A stretch of 64,000 bases of DNA from the NCBI RefSeq assembly GCF_000526395.1, contig NZ_JAFZ01000001.1, positions 868,001 to 932,000 on the forward strand, read 5' to 3'. The position numbers and the translations under genes were made by a program. Shown here piece by piece: positions 8,411 to 17,350 of the stretch. Source of the DNA: Aminobacterium mobile DSM 12262. Lineage in GTDB: Bacteria > Synergistota > Synergistia > Synergistales > Aminobacteriaceae. Positions within the stretch are counted from its first letter, which is position 1, and each line of letters starts with the position of its first letter. The notes beneath the pieces are model-generated. The model saw only the letters and a list, made by a program, of their open reading frames with translations. It did not search any database and was not told the origin of the DNA.

Positions 8411-9825
8411 CAAATATAACTGAATTACAAGACTTGGAGCATATGCCGTCTGCTGCGATTGTTGCCCCTGCTGGACATGGAAAAACTGAAATTATTGTAG
8501 ATATCGTAAAACGAACTAGGGGTAGATGTCTTGTTTTGACCCATACAAACGCTGGTGTTGAAGCCGTTCGCAAGAGAATGAGAAAAAGAGAAATTCCTAA
8601 TTCTAAATATAAAGTATTGACAATTGCCGGGTTTTGTATGTATTGGTGCTTTGCTTATCCATCAACTGCTCACTTTACACAGATAGAGGAAGAACCATGC
8701 GATGAAGACTATAAGCAACTATATGCGGGAGCAAAAATAATATTTGGAAAAGAATGGGCGCAGAATGTTCTTTCAGCATCATATTCAAAAGTTATTGTCG
8801 ATGAATATCAAGATTGCCTTCAAATTCAACATGAAATTTTTACAACTATTTCTAGTTTTATCCCAATAATTGTGCTTGGAGATCCGATGCAAGCTATTTT
8901 TGGATGGGCTGGTCAACTAGTAGATTGGAAATTGATTGATTTTCCAATTATTGAATTATCAACAAAACCTTGGAGATGGGAAAAGAGTAATCCTGCTTTG
9001 GGTAAGTGGCTGACAAAAGTTCGTTCTAAAATGTTATCAGTTTTGAATGGGGATACCGTTACATTAAATCTTAGAAACATTGATAATGTTGTTGAAATAA
9101 TCTCCAAAGATGCTTTATCATGGAAGAAGATATGGGAATGCACATCACCATTTAATAGTGTTACGTTCATAACACAGTGGTTATCTCAACAGGTTGAATT
9201 TTCTAGGATGACAAGAGGTCTTTTCCAAAATGACGAAGCTCAAGAGTGTAGAGATCTATTTGAATATGCATATTCTTTTGATTCTCTACGTGGAGCAGAA
9301 CTTGGATATAGAGTGTTAGCTTTTTTAGCGCAATCTGCTACTCACGTTTCTTCGGAATTATCTTCTTATTTTAAACATTTAGAAAAGAGGGATCTCGATT
9401 TTTCAAAAATTAAGAAACACAAAGATCTAGGATTTTTGATAACTGAATTATGCCAAAAGAAATCTCAGGATATAATAATTTCAATAATCGAATGGTTTGA
9501 GAGTCAATGCAAATTTTATATCTATAGAAAAGAATTAATAGCTGAAATGAAAAGAGGATTGCGATATAGTAAAATACATAACATTTCTGTGTTAAAGGCT
9601 ACAGAAGAAATTAGACGAAATCCTAAATTACAAAGAAAATATTCGAAATTTAGGTTCTTAGCTTCTCGTACCGTTTTATCCAAAGGATTAGAATTTGAGT
9701 GTGTTTTGGTTGATATGCGTCAACCGCTATGCGCCAAAGATTTTTATGTTGCGATTACAAGGGCCACTAAAATGGTTTATATTATTACTAATAATAGTAA
9801 TAATATATCATTTAGAGTACATTAA
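8407..9825 (+). CDS. Gabija GajB-like UvrD/Rep-family helicase
   Basis: Encodes 472 residues from the ATG at 8407, which overlaps the upstream TGA (ATGA) and has AAGGA just upstream; a TTG at 8392 is less likely. Superfamily 1 motifs are in order: Walker A APAGHGKT (20-27), a motif Ia-like THTN, motif II VDEYQD (D132, E133), motif III LGDPMQAIFGW, a motif V-like SKGLEF and motif VI VAITRAT. The protein is short compared with full UvrD/PcrA (about 700), as is typical of GajB (about 490). It should partner the upstream nuclease; in Gabija the GajA-GajB complex degrades phage DNA. The closest alternative label is generic UvrD-like helicase next to an OLD nuclease. Confidence 0.85.
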   Translation: MTNITELQDLEHMPSAAIVAPAGHGKTEIIVDIVKRTRGRCLVLTHTNAGVEAVRKRMRKREIPNSKYKVLTIAGFCMYWCFAYPSTAHFTQIEEEPCDEDYKQLYAGAKIIFGKEWAQNVLSASYSKVIVDEYQDCLQIQHEIFTTISSFIPIIVLGDPMQAIFGWAGQLVDWKLIDFPIIELSTKPWRWEKSNPALGKWLTKVRSKMLSVLNGDTVTLNLRNIDNVVEIISKDALSWKKIWECTSPFNSVTFITQWLSQQVEFSRMTRGLFQNDEAQECRDLFEYAYSFDSLRGAELGYRVLAFLAQSATHVSSELSSYFKHLEKRDLDFSKIKKHKDLGFLITELCQKKSQDIIISIIEWFESQCKFYIYRKELIAEMKRGLRYSKIHNISVLKATEEIRRNPKLQRKYSKFRFLASRTVLSKGLEFECVLVDMRQPLCAKDFYVAITRATKMVYIITNNSNNISFRVH

Positions 9826-10016
9826 CAAAAAGATTCGGAGAAGAATCTGGGGGAAGTTCCCATGACTTCTAGATAGGAATTTAGCTTTTATGTTAGAGAT
9901 GGCAAGACCTCACTACATAGCATTGACAAAATGAGGTGAAGGAAAAATCCCCCTCCTAACGAATTGTGAATTCTTTGGTCTGGAAAGAAATTCGCGAAAG
10001 AATATTGATACTACCT
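9826..10016. other. Intergenic spacer between the UvrD-like gene and the IS256 remnant
   Basis: No coding frame is supported. A 6-bp hairpin (AGATTC...GAATCT, 9831-9848) follows the helicase stop by a few bases but lacks a T-run, so it is at best a weak terminator. Confidence 0.5.
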
Positions 10017-10440
10017 TTATTGCTTCTTTTTACCGTGTTTTCTTGGGACTAGTGCCGAATTTCGGCTCATTTCCCCCAAGGCTTCCACAAGTCCCACACA
10101 TTTGTCGGAGATAAAGGGATGGACTCCCTTTAATCCACGTTCCTTCAGGCAACGGAGAAAGCCGAGCCAGCTTCTTTTCAGCCAGATCCCATCAAGGTAA
10201 ACATACGGGTATCCTCCCTGTAAAGGACAGTTTCTCTAGTTTCCAATGTGCCCATAAATTTTCTGGTTCATAGCGCTACGGTGAAGGGACTGACTTTGCT
10301 TCTCCAAAGGGCTTCCGTGGTGTCTTTCACACGTCTTACTGAAACTCCTGCCAGGTACATTCCTATCATGGCTTCCTCTACAGATGCCTCTTCTCTCCGA
10401 TATCGCTCGAAGGGCAGACGCCTCAGCGTCGCTATACGCT
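10017..10440 (-). pseudogene. IS256-family (Mutator-like) transposase remnant
   Basis: Read on the minus strand, the first half encodes LPFERYRREEA, then EEAMIGMYLAGVSVRRV and TEALW, hallmarks of IS256-family transposases. A frameshift near 10265 moves the reading to NQKIYGHI, an in-frame stop follows, and then YPYVYLDGIWLKRSW is fused directly to GFLRCLKERGLKGV and ISDKCVGLVEALGE. In intact relatives the last two blocks are separated by several dozen residues including an essential acidic residue, so an internal deletion has occurred. The C-terminal catalytic part is also absent. This is a dead fragment marking past mobile-element activity beside the defence genes. Confidence 0.85.
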
Positions 10441-10461
10441 AAAGAAGGAAAACGTAATAAT

Positions 10462-10514
10462 AAAGCGCACCTCCAAAGACACATAGAAACCAGCATTTGG
10501 AGGTGCGCTTTTTT
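10462..10514. terminator. Strong bidirectional hairpin terminator
   Basis: Perfect 16-bp arms (10462-10477 with 10496-10511) enclose an 18-nt loop. The + strand ends in a T-run (10509-10514) and the - strand arm starts with an A/T-rich flank. It lies between the transposase remnant and the convergent MBL gene and can terminate that minus-strand gene or plus-strand read-through. The long perfect stem could alternatively be a mobile-element end. Confidence 0.7.
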
Positions 10515-10570
10515 GTAAAGAACAGGTTATAACATTTTTTATATTGGTGGCTACTGTGAAAATATGAAAA

Positions 10571-11872
10571 CTAGAACTCACCCAAAATTCTAATTTCGCT
10601 ATTTTTATTTTCTGAAATTAAAAAAGGGAATTTACGATCATTCAATAGAGAATTAAAAATTGAAGGATCAGGGTGTCCATATTTATTATTTCCTCCAGCC
10701 GATATAATAAAAATGTCTGCCTCTTTTTTATTTAACTTAAAATTGTAATTGTGCGGTGAACCATGATGTGGAACTTGTATCATGCCAATTTTTCCCCAGT
10801 AGTTTTTATATTTATTGTTTAGCTCTTCCCAATTATTAGCGTCATAATCACCAAGATAAAGGCATCCAAGAGGTGGCTGGTCTTTAATTTTATTCCAACG
10901 GTTCAAAAAACATGGGACATCATCAATAATTTCTAAGAATGGACATTTAAAATACTCTCGATAATAGTAAGGTAAATAATTATCATAAAGATGTAAAAAA
11001 CGTAAAAAACTTAAAGAGCTTTCATAGTCCATCCAGTGTTTATAATAAAAGGATCCCTTTTTAATGTAATTCATATAAAAAGGTTCATGTTTCGGTCCAG
11101 AATAAAGTGTCATGGAATTCGAATTAAGTTCCCTATTTAGATTCTTATAAGCGTTTCTTAATTTTTTTTGTGTTTTAATATCTTTCCACATTTTTTTAAA
11201 GTCATCTGCAGATTCCAGGGAGATCCCTCTGTCATTTAACTCTTTTATTAGCAACGTACTTTTATCGCGTGCTTTATAATTAAATGGTGAAAAAGTCCAT
11301 TCGTTTCCCAGACATGTTGTTATTTCTGTTCCTGATTTTAAAATTGGTTCTTTTTGTCCGTTCTTCTTAGATGAGCTTTCTCTATTGAAGCGGTTATCGT
11401 CAGGGTCAAGTCTAAAAGAAGAACCTTCATCACTAAAACGCTCATCTTCATACCCAATAAAATAAACTTTCCCTTTAAAGTCGGGTATGCGGTTGACATC
11501 TTGTGCAGAGATTAAATTTTGAATAAATACGTTATTCCTACTATATATAGCATTATGAAGAAGGGCTTCTATCTTTTCTTCCTCAGTTAACAGAGGAAGA
11601 AAAATATTTTTGACATCACAATAATCTATTAGATATTTTAGGCCGTTAACGTGGTCATTATGTAAATGAGAAATGAAAACAGCGTCTATTTGTTCTTTGA
11701 AAGTGAAACAGCTTTTTATTTCTGACACTATAGTTTTTTGACTAGTTTCTGTACCACAGTCATAAACAACGTTAAAGAAATTATTTCTATCTCTATCAAA
11801 ATCAAAGAATTTTTCTGTGTAGAAGGCTCCTTGCCCTATAGGATGGAAACATCTTTCTAGTAATATTCCCAT
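10571..11872 (-). CDS. ComEC/Rec2-like metallo-beta-lactamase-fold hydrolase
   Basis: Encodes 433 residues from an ATG with GGGAGG nine bases upstream. The zinc-site motif H-x-H-x-D-H is at residues 69-74 (SHLHNDH), a GDYD segment supplies the bridging aspartate, and PHHGS lies at about 368-372, the pattern of ComEC-like soluble MBL hydrolases that act on nucleic acids or phosphodiesters. Between the motifs is an insertion of about 200 residues, rich in Asn, Lys and Tyr, that I cannot assign. There are no membrane segments, so it is cytoplasmic. It is a single gene, convergent with the UvrD-like gene and just as AT-rich, so it probably belongs to the island. Substrate and defence role are unproven. 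Confidence 0.75.
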   Translation of the reverse strand: MGILLERCFHPIGQGAFYTEKFFDFDRDRNNFFNVVYDCGTETSQKTIVSEIKSCFTFKEQIDAVFISHLHNDHVNGLKYLIDYCDVKNIFLPLLTEEEKIEALLHNAIYSRNNVFIQNLISAQDVNRIPDFKGKVYFIGYEDERFSDEGSSFRLDPDDNRFNRESSSKKNGQKEPILKSGTEITTCLGNEWTFSPFNYKARDKSTLLIKELNDRGISLESADDFKKMWKDIKTQKKLRNAYKNLNRELNSNSMTLYSGPKHEPFYMNYIKKGSFYYKHWMDYESSLSFLRFLHLYDNYLPYYYREYFKCPFLEIIDDVPCFLNRWNKIKDQPPLGCLYLGDYDANNWEELNNKYKNYWGKIGMIQVPHHGSPHNYNFKLNKKEADIFIISAGGNNKYGHPDPSIFNSLLNDRKFPFLISENKNSEIRILGEF

Positions 11873-12878
11873 ATTTCATATCCTCCCTCGTCATTGATAC
11901 TTCTACTGATTTTGTTAGTGTCATACTTTAATTTTTTTCTAAGCTAGTTTAGTAAAATACAAAAATTTCGACATAAAAACATAAGAATCTTAAACATTTA
12001 TTTTTAATGTTTACTAGATTATACACTGTAAATTAAAAATTATTATAAAAATTTTTATTAAATAAAATATAAACTCAATTATAAAAAATAAAGCTTTAAA
12101 AAATGAGGAAGGGATGTGGCTAGATGTGTGATAACACCTATATCATCCTCACAACTTGACAATCCCTTTTTGTATAAATATATATAAAATTATGCCAACT
12201 TTAGTTTAGTACAGACCTCTTCCATTGTCATAAAAGCATACGACACAGCAATTTCTTACCCAACCTATACAATCAGCCTTCAAACCAGATCAATATATCC
12301 ATGCGAAAAGGAAGTTTTGCGGCAAACCTGTAACTTACCACGATCGCACATATATGAGTCATGACCAACTTGTCCCTTTAATGAGCAACTGACCATCAAT
12401 AGTTATTGGAAGAGTGTTGGCGGCATGAAGTTTTTACATGAAATACATCGGGCTTCAGACCGTTTCGCACGCATCAGCTGGAACCTCGATGTCACCCCCA
12501 AAGTAGACTCTCTAGAACGGGTCATCGCGACAGTTTTTTTAATATGCCACATATCAGTTCCCCTGAGAAGCGTCGACCTGGAAAAACCGAATATCTCTTC
12601 CACGTTTTGACGCACAGTGGCGGACACTAAGGCCCGTCGCTACTATCTTGAATCGGTGCTGAACCCTGCTGTATTTTGGATGGATTTGGAAAAGCTAAAT
12701 CTGAAGGGAAGGGGGAAAACCACGAAACTCGACTTGAGCGTATTTTTTGCCGCCGATCGCTTTCAGCGCAAAATCTATTTGCTCGGTGTCAGGGGGGATA
12801 TGTACGTATCTTTGTATACCCTAATATGCGTTGGCCCTCTTCCGTTGTGGCGAATACATGTTAGAGGTATGCGTGTCT
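11873..12878. other. About 1 kb with no recognisable gene; composition boundary
   Basis: Bases 11880-12250 are extremely AT-rich and gene-free. From about 12280 the base composition rises to that of the downstream core genes. Short overlapping frames between 12403 and 12886 on both strands have no ribosome sites or recognisable motifs; they may be decayed coding or mobile-element DNA. I could not identify a family. Confidence 0.6.
12156..12184 (+). promoter_or_regulatory. Orphan consensus sigma-70-type promoter
   Basis: TTGACA (12156-12161), a 17-bp spacer and TATATA (12179-12184) form a near-consensus promoter pointing into the gene-free stretch. No protein gene follows on this strand for more than 6 kb. 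It could drive a small RNA or be a relic of lost DNA. Confidence 0.55.
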
Positions 12879-13235
12879 TTACGTAGCCTCCATGCCTTCA
12901 AGAAACTCTTTCAGCACCGTTGCGTTGTTCTGCTCATTATTCTTAGAGCTGTAGAGCAGCGTTACTTTGAGTGTTTTCGCTATCTCTGCAAGGGCTCGGA
13001 GCTCCTCAATGTGTGTTTCCAACTCTTCCTGATATTGCTTTTCGAACTCAGCCCACGAGAGTCCCCCGCCATGAAAAAGCTTTCGAAGCTCGTTTGATGG
13101 GGCAACCTCCTTCATCCATTCATCTACTTTTGCTTTCTCTTTTGATACTCCTCTGGGCCATAGACGATCGACCAAAATGCGGTGTCCATCGCTGGAATCC
13201 GCTTCATCGTAAATTCGTTTCAGCGTTATAGGCAT
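12879..13235 (-). CDS. DUF488 family protein (YeaO-like)
   Basis: Encodes 118 residues starting at the ATG at 13235, with GAGGAGGGG a few bases upstream; a TTG seven codons earlier overlaps that ribosome site and is rejected. The VDRLWPRGVSKE segment near residue 25 and the TLLYSSKN segment near 90 are the characteristic DUF488 blocks. Biochemical function is not established. It precedes no other minus-strand gene and follows fprA at 180 bp, so it may be read from the same transcript. A second DUF488-type gene lies at 41885. Confidence 0.85.
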   Translation of the reverse strand: MPITLKRIYDEADSSDGHRILVDRLWPRGVSKEKAKVDEWMKEVAPSNELRKLFHGGGLSWAEFEKQYQEELETHIEELRALAEIAKTLKVTLLYSSKNNEQNNATVLKEFLEGMEAT

Positions 13236-13237
13236 TT

Positions 13238-13344
13238 TTCCCCTCCTCGTTGGCAAGAACTCTAAGCCACTGACGATTATGGCCAGGCGGGCGAACTTGA
13301 TTCCTTATTGAGAAGAGGCTGCACTAACACCAGTGGCGCCTCAA
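13238..13344. repeat. Degenerate 65-bp direct repeat upstream of the DUF488 gene
   Basis: A segment beginning CCTCCTCGTTGGCAAGAA (13238) recurs in diverged form 65 bp later as CCTTATTGAGAAGAGG...CACTAACACCAGTGGC (13303-13344). The latter matches 14597-14638 upstream of fprA at roughly 80 percent over 40 bp. Two of the three copies include the ribosome-binding site of the following gene. Confidence 0.65.
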
Positions 13345-13415
13345 TTTGTAGTCTCGCCTAAGCGTGTAGCAGTGCCCCAACTCACAGCGACCCCTTCGTC
13401 TGTTCCGGCTTTAAC

Positions 13416-14585
13416 TTAAAGGAGAGCGTGTTTCTCCTTTATCTTGTTGGCGAGCCTGTCTAATGCCTCGAAATCTTCTTTCCGAGGATATCCCTTGCAC
13501 ATGACCGTATCTAACACGTCAACCTTAAGGTTGGGGATGAGCCCGGCGATCTGTTCCACAGCCTTGGTTCCCCAGCCATATGACCCGATAATAGCCGCAT
13601 ATTTCACTTTAGGCTTGAGGGCATTGGCGAGTTGGGTTACAGAAAAGACGATGGGATGAGGCCCGAAATGGACTGTAGGTGTTCCAATGACAATGGTGGC
13701 GGCGTCAACGAGGGCCATGGCGAGTTTTCCTATATCTGTTGACGATAATTCGAACTTTTCCACCTTAATATCCCGCTCTGCCAGGGAACTGACGAGATAC
13801 TCTACCATCTTTTCGGTGCTGCCATGCATTGATATGTAAGGAATCACTACTTTGTTGGCAACTGTATCTGAAATCCAGTTACGGTAGTAGTCGAGGATGC
13901 ACTGAGGCTTGTTGTAGATTGGCCCGTGGCTCGGTGCGATGAGTTTAACATCGAGGTCGCCAATCTTTTCCATGTTCTTCTTGATAATCGATCTGAAGGG
14001 CATCATTATTTCCGCATAGTACCGCTTGGCAGCTTCGCACACGTAGGGATCGTCGCCAGCGTAAAGGTCTGACGTGGCAAGGTGTGATCCAAAGAAATCA
14101 CAGGAGAAAAGGATGTTTTCTTCCTCCAGATAGGCCACCATCGTTTCGGGCCAGTGAACCCACGGAGTGTAAATAAAGGCGAGCGTGCAGTCTCCCAGCG
14201 AGAGTTTTTCGCCGTCATTTACAATCTTGATCCGTTCTTTCGCTACGTGGAGATGATCGATAAGCAGTTCCTGCGCTTTCTGAGAGCATATGAGTTGGGC
14301 GTGGGGATACGCCTCTAAAATTGTGGGTATGGAACCTGAATGATCCTGTTCTGCATGGAGCGATATGAGGTAGTCAATTTGCGGAATGTCACGCAGCTGT
14401 TCAAGCAAAATATCCACCTTTGCGGGGTCTACAGTGTCAATAAGAGTCGTTTTTTCGGAACCGCGCAACAGGTAGGCGTTATAACTTGTTCCGTCGGGAA
14501 GAGGAATGAGTGAGTCGAAAAGCCGCCTGTTCCAGTCAATTGCTCCCATCCATTGAACTCTCTCGCTTACTTTTCTTGGCTTCAT
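13416..14585 (-). CDS. fprA: A-type flavodiiron protein (FprA/ROO)
   Basis: Encodes 389 residues with a GGAGGGAAA ribosome site. The N-terminal MBL domain has the flavodiiron ligand set H-x-E-x-D-H (HAEQDH near residue 80), a further His-bearing VHWPET segment, CDFFGSH and APSHGPIY. The C-terminal flavodoxin domain begins at PYISMHGSTEKM, the FMN phosphate loop, and contains the GSYGWG loop. These cytoplasmic enzymes reduce O2 to water or NO to N2O using rubredoxin or similar donors and protect anaerobes from oxidative or nitrosative stress. No rubredoxin domain is fused and no rubredoxin gene is adjacent. It lies 93 bp downstream of the HerA-like gene on the same strand. Confidence 0.93.
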   Translation of the reverse strand: MKPRKVSERVQWMGAIDWNRRLFDSLIPLPDGTSYNAYLLRGSEKTTLIDTVDPAKVDILLEQLRDIPQIDYLISLHAEQDHSGSIPTILEAYPHAQLICSQKAQELLIDHLHVAKERIKIVNDGEKLSLGDCTLAFIYTPWVHWPETMVAYLEEENILFSCDFFGSHLATSDLYAGDDPYVCEAAKRYYAEIMMPFRSIIKKNMEKIGDLDVKLIAPSHGPIYNKPQCILDYYRNWISDTVANKVVIPYISMHGSTEKMVEYLVSSLAERDIKVEKFELSSTDIGKLAMALVDAATIVIGTPTVHFGPHPIVFSVTQLANALKPKVKYAAIIGSYGWGTKAVEQIAGLIPNLKVDVLDTVMCKGYPRKEDFEALDRLANKIKEKHALL

Positions 14586-14596
14586 GCGCTTTCCCT

Positions 14597-14638
14597 CCTT
14601 GTTGAGAAGAAGGCCGCACTGACACCGGTGGCGTCAAA
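14597..14638. repeat. Dispersed 40-bp repeat copy upstream of fprA
   Basis: The sequence CCTTGTTGAGAAGAAGGC...CACTGACACCGGTGGCGTC matches 13303-13344 at about 80 percent. It sits immediately upstream of the fprA start and overlaps its ribosome-binding site. Confidence 0.65.
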
Positions 14639-14678
14639 ACTTGCTGCCTGCACGGCCTCTGTACGTTTCATTTCGTCG

Positions 14679-17180
14679 TCACTCTCTGATTCTCACCGGA
14701 ATCCACGCAAGACCGAAGGCCTTGATGGTAATATCCGTACTCTTAGGGCGCACCAGAGATTCCCGTGTCGCTTCTTTGTATTTCTCCATGTTTCTCGTGA
14801 GAATATCAATTTCTTCGTTGAGCCGTGTTTCGAGGCCTGTCATTTGATTCTGTAAAAATTGCAATCTCTCTTCAGCTCTTGCCACATCCATTTTTTCTTT
14901 TTTAAGCCGTCCCGCTTTGGAGAGGGCAGATCCCATTCTGTAGGTGGATGTCGCCGTGAGGCTTTTTCTGCCGAACAATGCGCTTGCTAAAGCCGATCCG
15001 AAAGAGATAACTGTCTCCATATTCCGGTGTTTCGCCTGTTCGCTTTCTCTCTCAATGGCCTGTTCCGCCGCAATGAGCTGTTTTTGCAGAGTGGCCATTT
15101 TGCTGTCGTATTTTTTCCGTATCTTTTCGATTTCAATATCTCTTTTTTCCCGCAAGGCTTCGTCAATTCGTATGGTAAAGTCGGCTTCACTTTCTTCCGG
15201 CAGGCTGACTATTTTCAAGGGTTGGTTCTTATAGATGACGAGAGGTTTGTTCTGTCTGATCCATCGTTGGAAGGCTTTCCCCCATGTAGCGTAGTTGCGT
15301 GGTTCAGCCAGAGTTTTGGGAAGTTTAAGGAAAGGTATGCCCCCAGCGGCTGTTGTTCGCAGCTCTTCTGGAGCGATGTCGAGGTCGAAACCTCTTTCCC
15401 AATCAGGGTCAAAGGTGTCAGGTGCTTCTGTCCCCAGCGTGTATGTTATGTGAGTGTCGATTTCGAGGCTGGCGCTGGAGTAGTAGATGTCGCCGATTCC
15501 TATAATAAAAGGTTTATAGACCCAGGAACCGCCTCCCGTCGGAGTATCGACGAAGAATTCGGGGATATTCGGGGATATGGCTGGTTTGATCGACGTTCGT
15601 GGCGTTGTTGGTGTTGCTGACGTTGCCGCTGGTGGTACGGATGTTGCCGAAATTTGCTCTGCTGGCCCTGTGGCAGGTTCTGTCGGAGTTGCTTCAGTCG
15701 CTGCTTTAGCTAATGTTGTCAGAGCTGGCATTGACGCCGGCTCTGACGTTTCCGCCCCCGCCCCAGATGCCGGCGCTCTTCCTTCCATAAGTATTTTAAT
15801 GTGCTCCCGTGACAGAGGTCCTCGCAGGTACGACATGGCCCAGCGGGTCGTGAAGACGGAGGGGCTGTTTTCGTGGATATTATTAAGAAGGAACTCCCTC
15901 TTTTTCAGGGTTGTAATGGCCTTGTCGAGAAATTCCCGGTCACATCCTGAGGCGCTTTCGAGTCGTTCCATTCCTTCGAGAACACGGTCTTTGTCGCGCT
16001 GTGTTTGAAGGCGTCCGATAAACCACGTTCCAATATTTGAAAGGCCCTTATAGTCTAGATCTACAGGGTTTTGAGTAGCTAAAACCACGCCGATACCGAA
16101 GGCTCGAGCCTGCTTGAGAAGGGTGATGAGAGGTTTTTTAGAGGGAGGTTCTTTTACAGGAGGCATATATCCGAAGACTTCGTCGATATAAAGAATGGCT
16201 CGAAGGCTCGAGGTCCCTGTCTGCAACCTCATCCAGCTAACAATTTCGTTTAGAAGCATGGAGATAAAGAACATTCTCTCGTTATCGGAAAGGTGGGAGA
16301 CGGTAAAAATAGAAGCTCGTGGTTTCCCCTCCCGAGTGTGGAGGAGGCTTCCTATTTCTAGAGGAACCCCTGTCATCCACTGGTTGAACGCTGGAGACGC
16401 GAGGATCTGGTTCAGAGCGAGAGCCAGTTTAAATCGTTCGCTCGGTGGATAAAAGGTATCGGTAGGCATAATGCCAATGTGAGGGAATGGAGGGTTCTGA
16501 ATCCAGCTGATAATCAGCGGCAGATCGACATCTTTGCCTTCTCTCCAGCTTTGTTCAAATATTTTTGACAGAAGAAGGTGTTCCCGTCCAGAGAGAGGGT
16601 CAGATTCAATGTTGAGAAGAGAGAGGAGAGTGGAGGCGGTATTTTGAATCTTTTCTAAGAAAAGCTCGTTATCGCTCGTGATTCTATCCCCAGGGCATCT
16701 GAAGGAACCAAGCACGTTCACTTTCACACCTGCGCTGCTCCCAGGCGTATAGATGGTGAAGTCGACGGATTCCCTCATTTTTTTAATTCTCGCTCCGTCA
16801 ATTCTCCAGTCGGCAAGCCCCTTCGCCCATTTCGCGGCTTCCAGGGAGGCATAGTCTGCGATAGAAAGTCCCTGTGCCGCTGCGTCTTCCCTGTTGATCC
16901 ACGGCAAGAACTCTTCGGCCTTTTGCTCGGGGAAGGATAGAAGAAGGTTTGTAATGTCTCCTTTAGGGTCGATAGCGAGAATTGGAATGTTGTCCATAAG
17001 GGCTTCTTCCAAGAGTGCTATTCCAAGGCCCGTTTTGCCGCTTCCCGTCATTCCGATGATCATCCCATGGGTGGTCAGGTCTTTCGAGTCGTAGAGCACG
17101 AGTGTGTTGCTCTTTTTCCCTGTTGCGGGATCTATCTCGTTCCCGAGGTAAAATTTCCCCATGAGTTCGAAGTTTTCCAT
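14679..17180 (-). CDS. HerA/FtsK-like ATPase with Thr/Ala/Pro linker and coiled-coil tail (DUF87-type)
   Basis: Encodes 833 residues when started at the third of three consecutive ATGs; GGGAGGG abuts the first ATG, so the third has correct spacing (the longer frame begins at 17195). The Walker A is GMTGSGKT near residue 47, followed by PILAIDPKGD, and the Walker B LYIDEVFGYMP lies around 335; VLATQNPVDLDYKG is the HerA/FtsK sensor region. Residues about 475-550 are a low-complexity Ala/Thr/Pro linker. The last 160 residues include a strong heptad coiled coil rich in Glu, Lys and Arg. HerA-type ATPases translocate DNA or remodel complexes; no NurA nuclease is adjacent. The exact substrate is unknown. 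Confidence 0.8.
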   Translation of the reverse strand: MENFELMGKFYLGNEIDPATGKKSNTLVLYDSKDLTTHGMIIGMTGSGKTGLGIALLEEALMDNIPILAIDPKGDITNLLLSFPEQKAEEFLPWINREDAAAQGLSIADYASLEAAKWAKGLADWRIDGARIKKMRESVDFTIYTPGSSAGVKVNVLGSFRCPGDRITSDNELFLEKIQNTASTLLSLLNIESDPLSGREHLLLSKIFEQSWREGKDVDLPLIISWIQNPPFPHIGIMPTDTFYPPSERFKLALALNQILASPAFNQWMTGVPLEIGSLLHTREGKPRASIFTVSHLSDNERMFFISMLLNEIVSWMRLQTGTSSLRAILYIDEVFGYMPPVKEPPSKKPLITLLKQARAFGIGVVLATQNPVDLDYKGLSNIGTWFIGRLQTQRDKDRVLEGMERLESASGCDREFLDKAITTLKKREFLLNNIHENSPSVFTTRWAMSYLRGPLSREHIKILMEGRAPASGAGAETSEPASMPALTTLAKAATEATPTEPATGPAEQISATSVPPAATSATPTTPRTSIKPAISPNIPEFFVDTPTGGGSWVYKPFIIGIGDIYYSSASLEIDTHITYTLGTEAPDTFDPDWERGFDLDIAPEELRTTAAGGIPFLKLPKTLAEPRNYATWGKAFQRWIRQNKPLVIYKNQPLKIVSLPEESEADFTIRIDEALREKRDIEIEKIRKKYDSKMATLQKQLIAAEQAIERESEQAKHRNMETVISFGSALASALFGRKSLTATSTYRMGSALSKAGRLKKEKMDVARAEERLQFLQNQMTGLETRLNEEIDILTRNMEKYKEATRESLVRPKSTDITIKAFGLAWIPVRIRE

Positions 17181-17350
17181 CATCATCCCTCCCATTGCTT
17201 AATAAATCCACGTAAAAGGAGGCCACATGGTCTTCATGGCGTATCCTGTTTTTATTCAGAATTCTTGTGGAGACCTGACTATAGTCTGAACTTTTGGCAG
17301 AGACTTTCGCTTCTATATATGTTTGCCCCAGATTTTTAGAGCTATATTTA

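Noticed and set aside
12403-12886. Overlapping frames of 60-90 codons on both strands resembling decayed transposase
   Set aside because: No motif could be matched to an insertion-sequence family and the frames contradict each other, so no gene was called.
15577-16008. Plus-strand 143-codon frame opposite the HerA-like gene
   Set aside because: It is the antisense shadow of the Ala/Thr/Pro-rich linker of the minus-strand gene.
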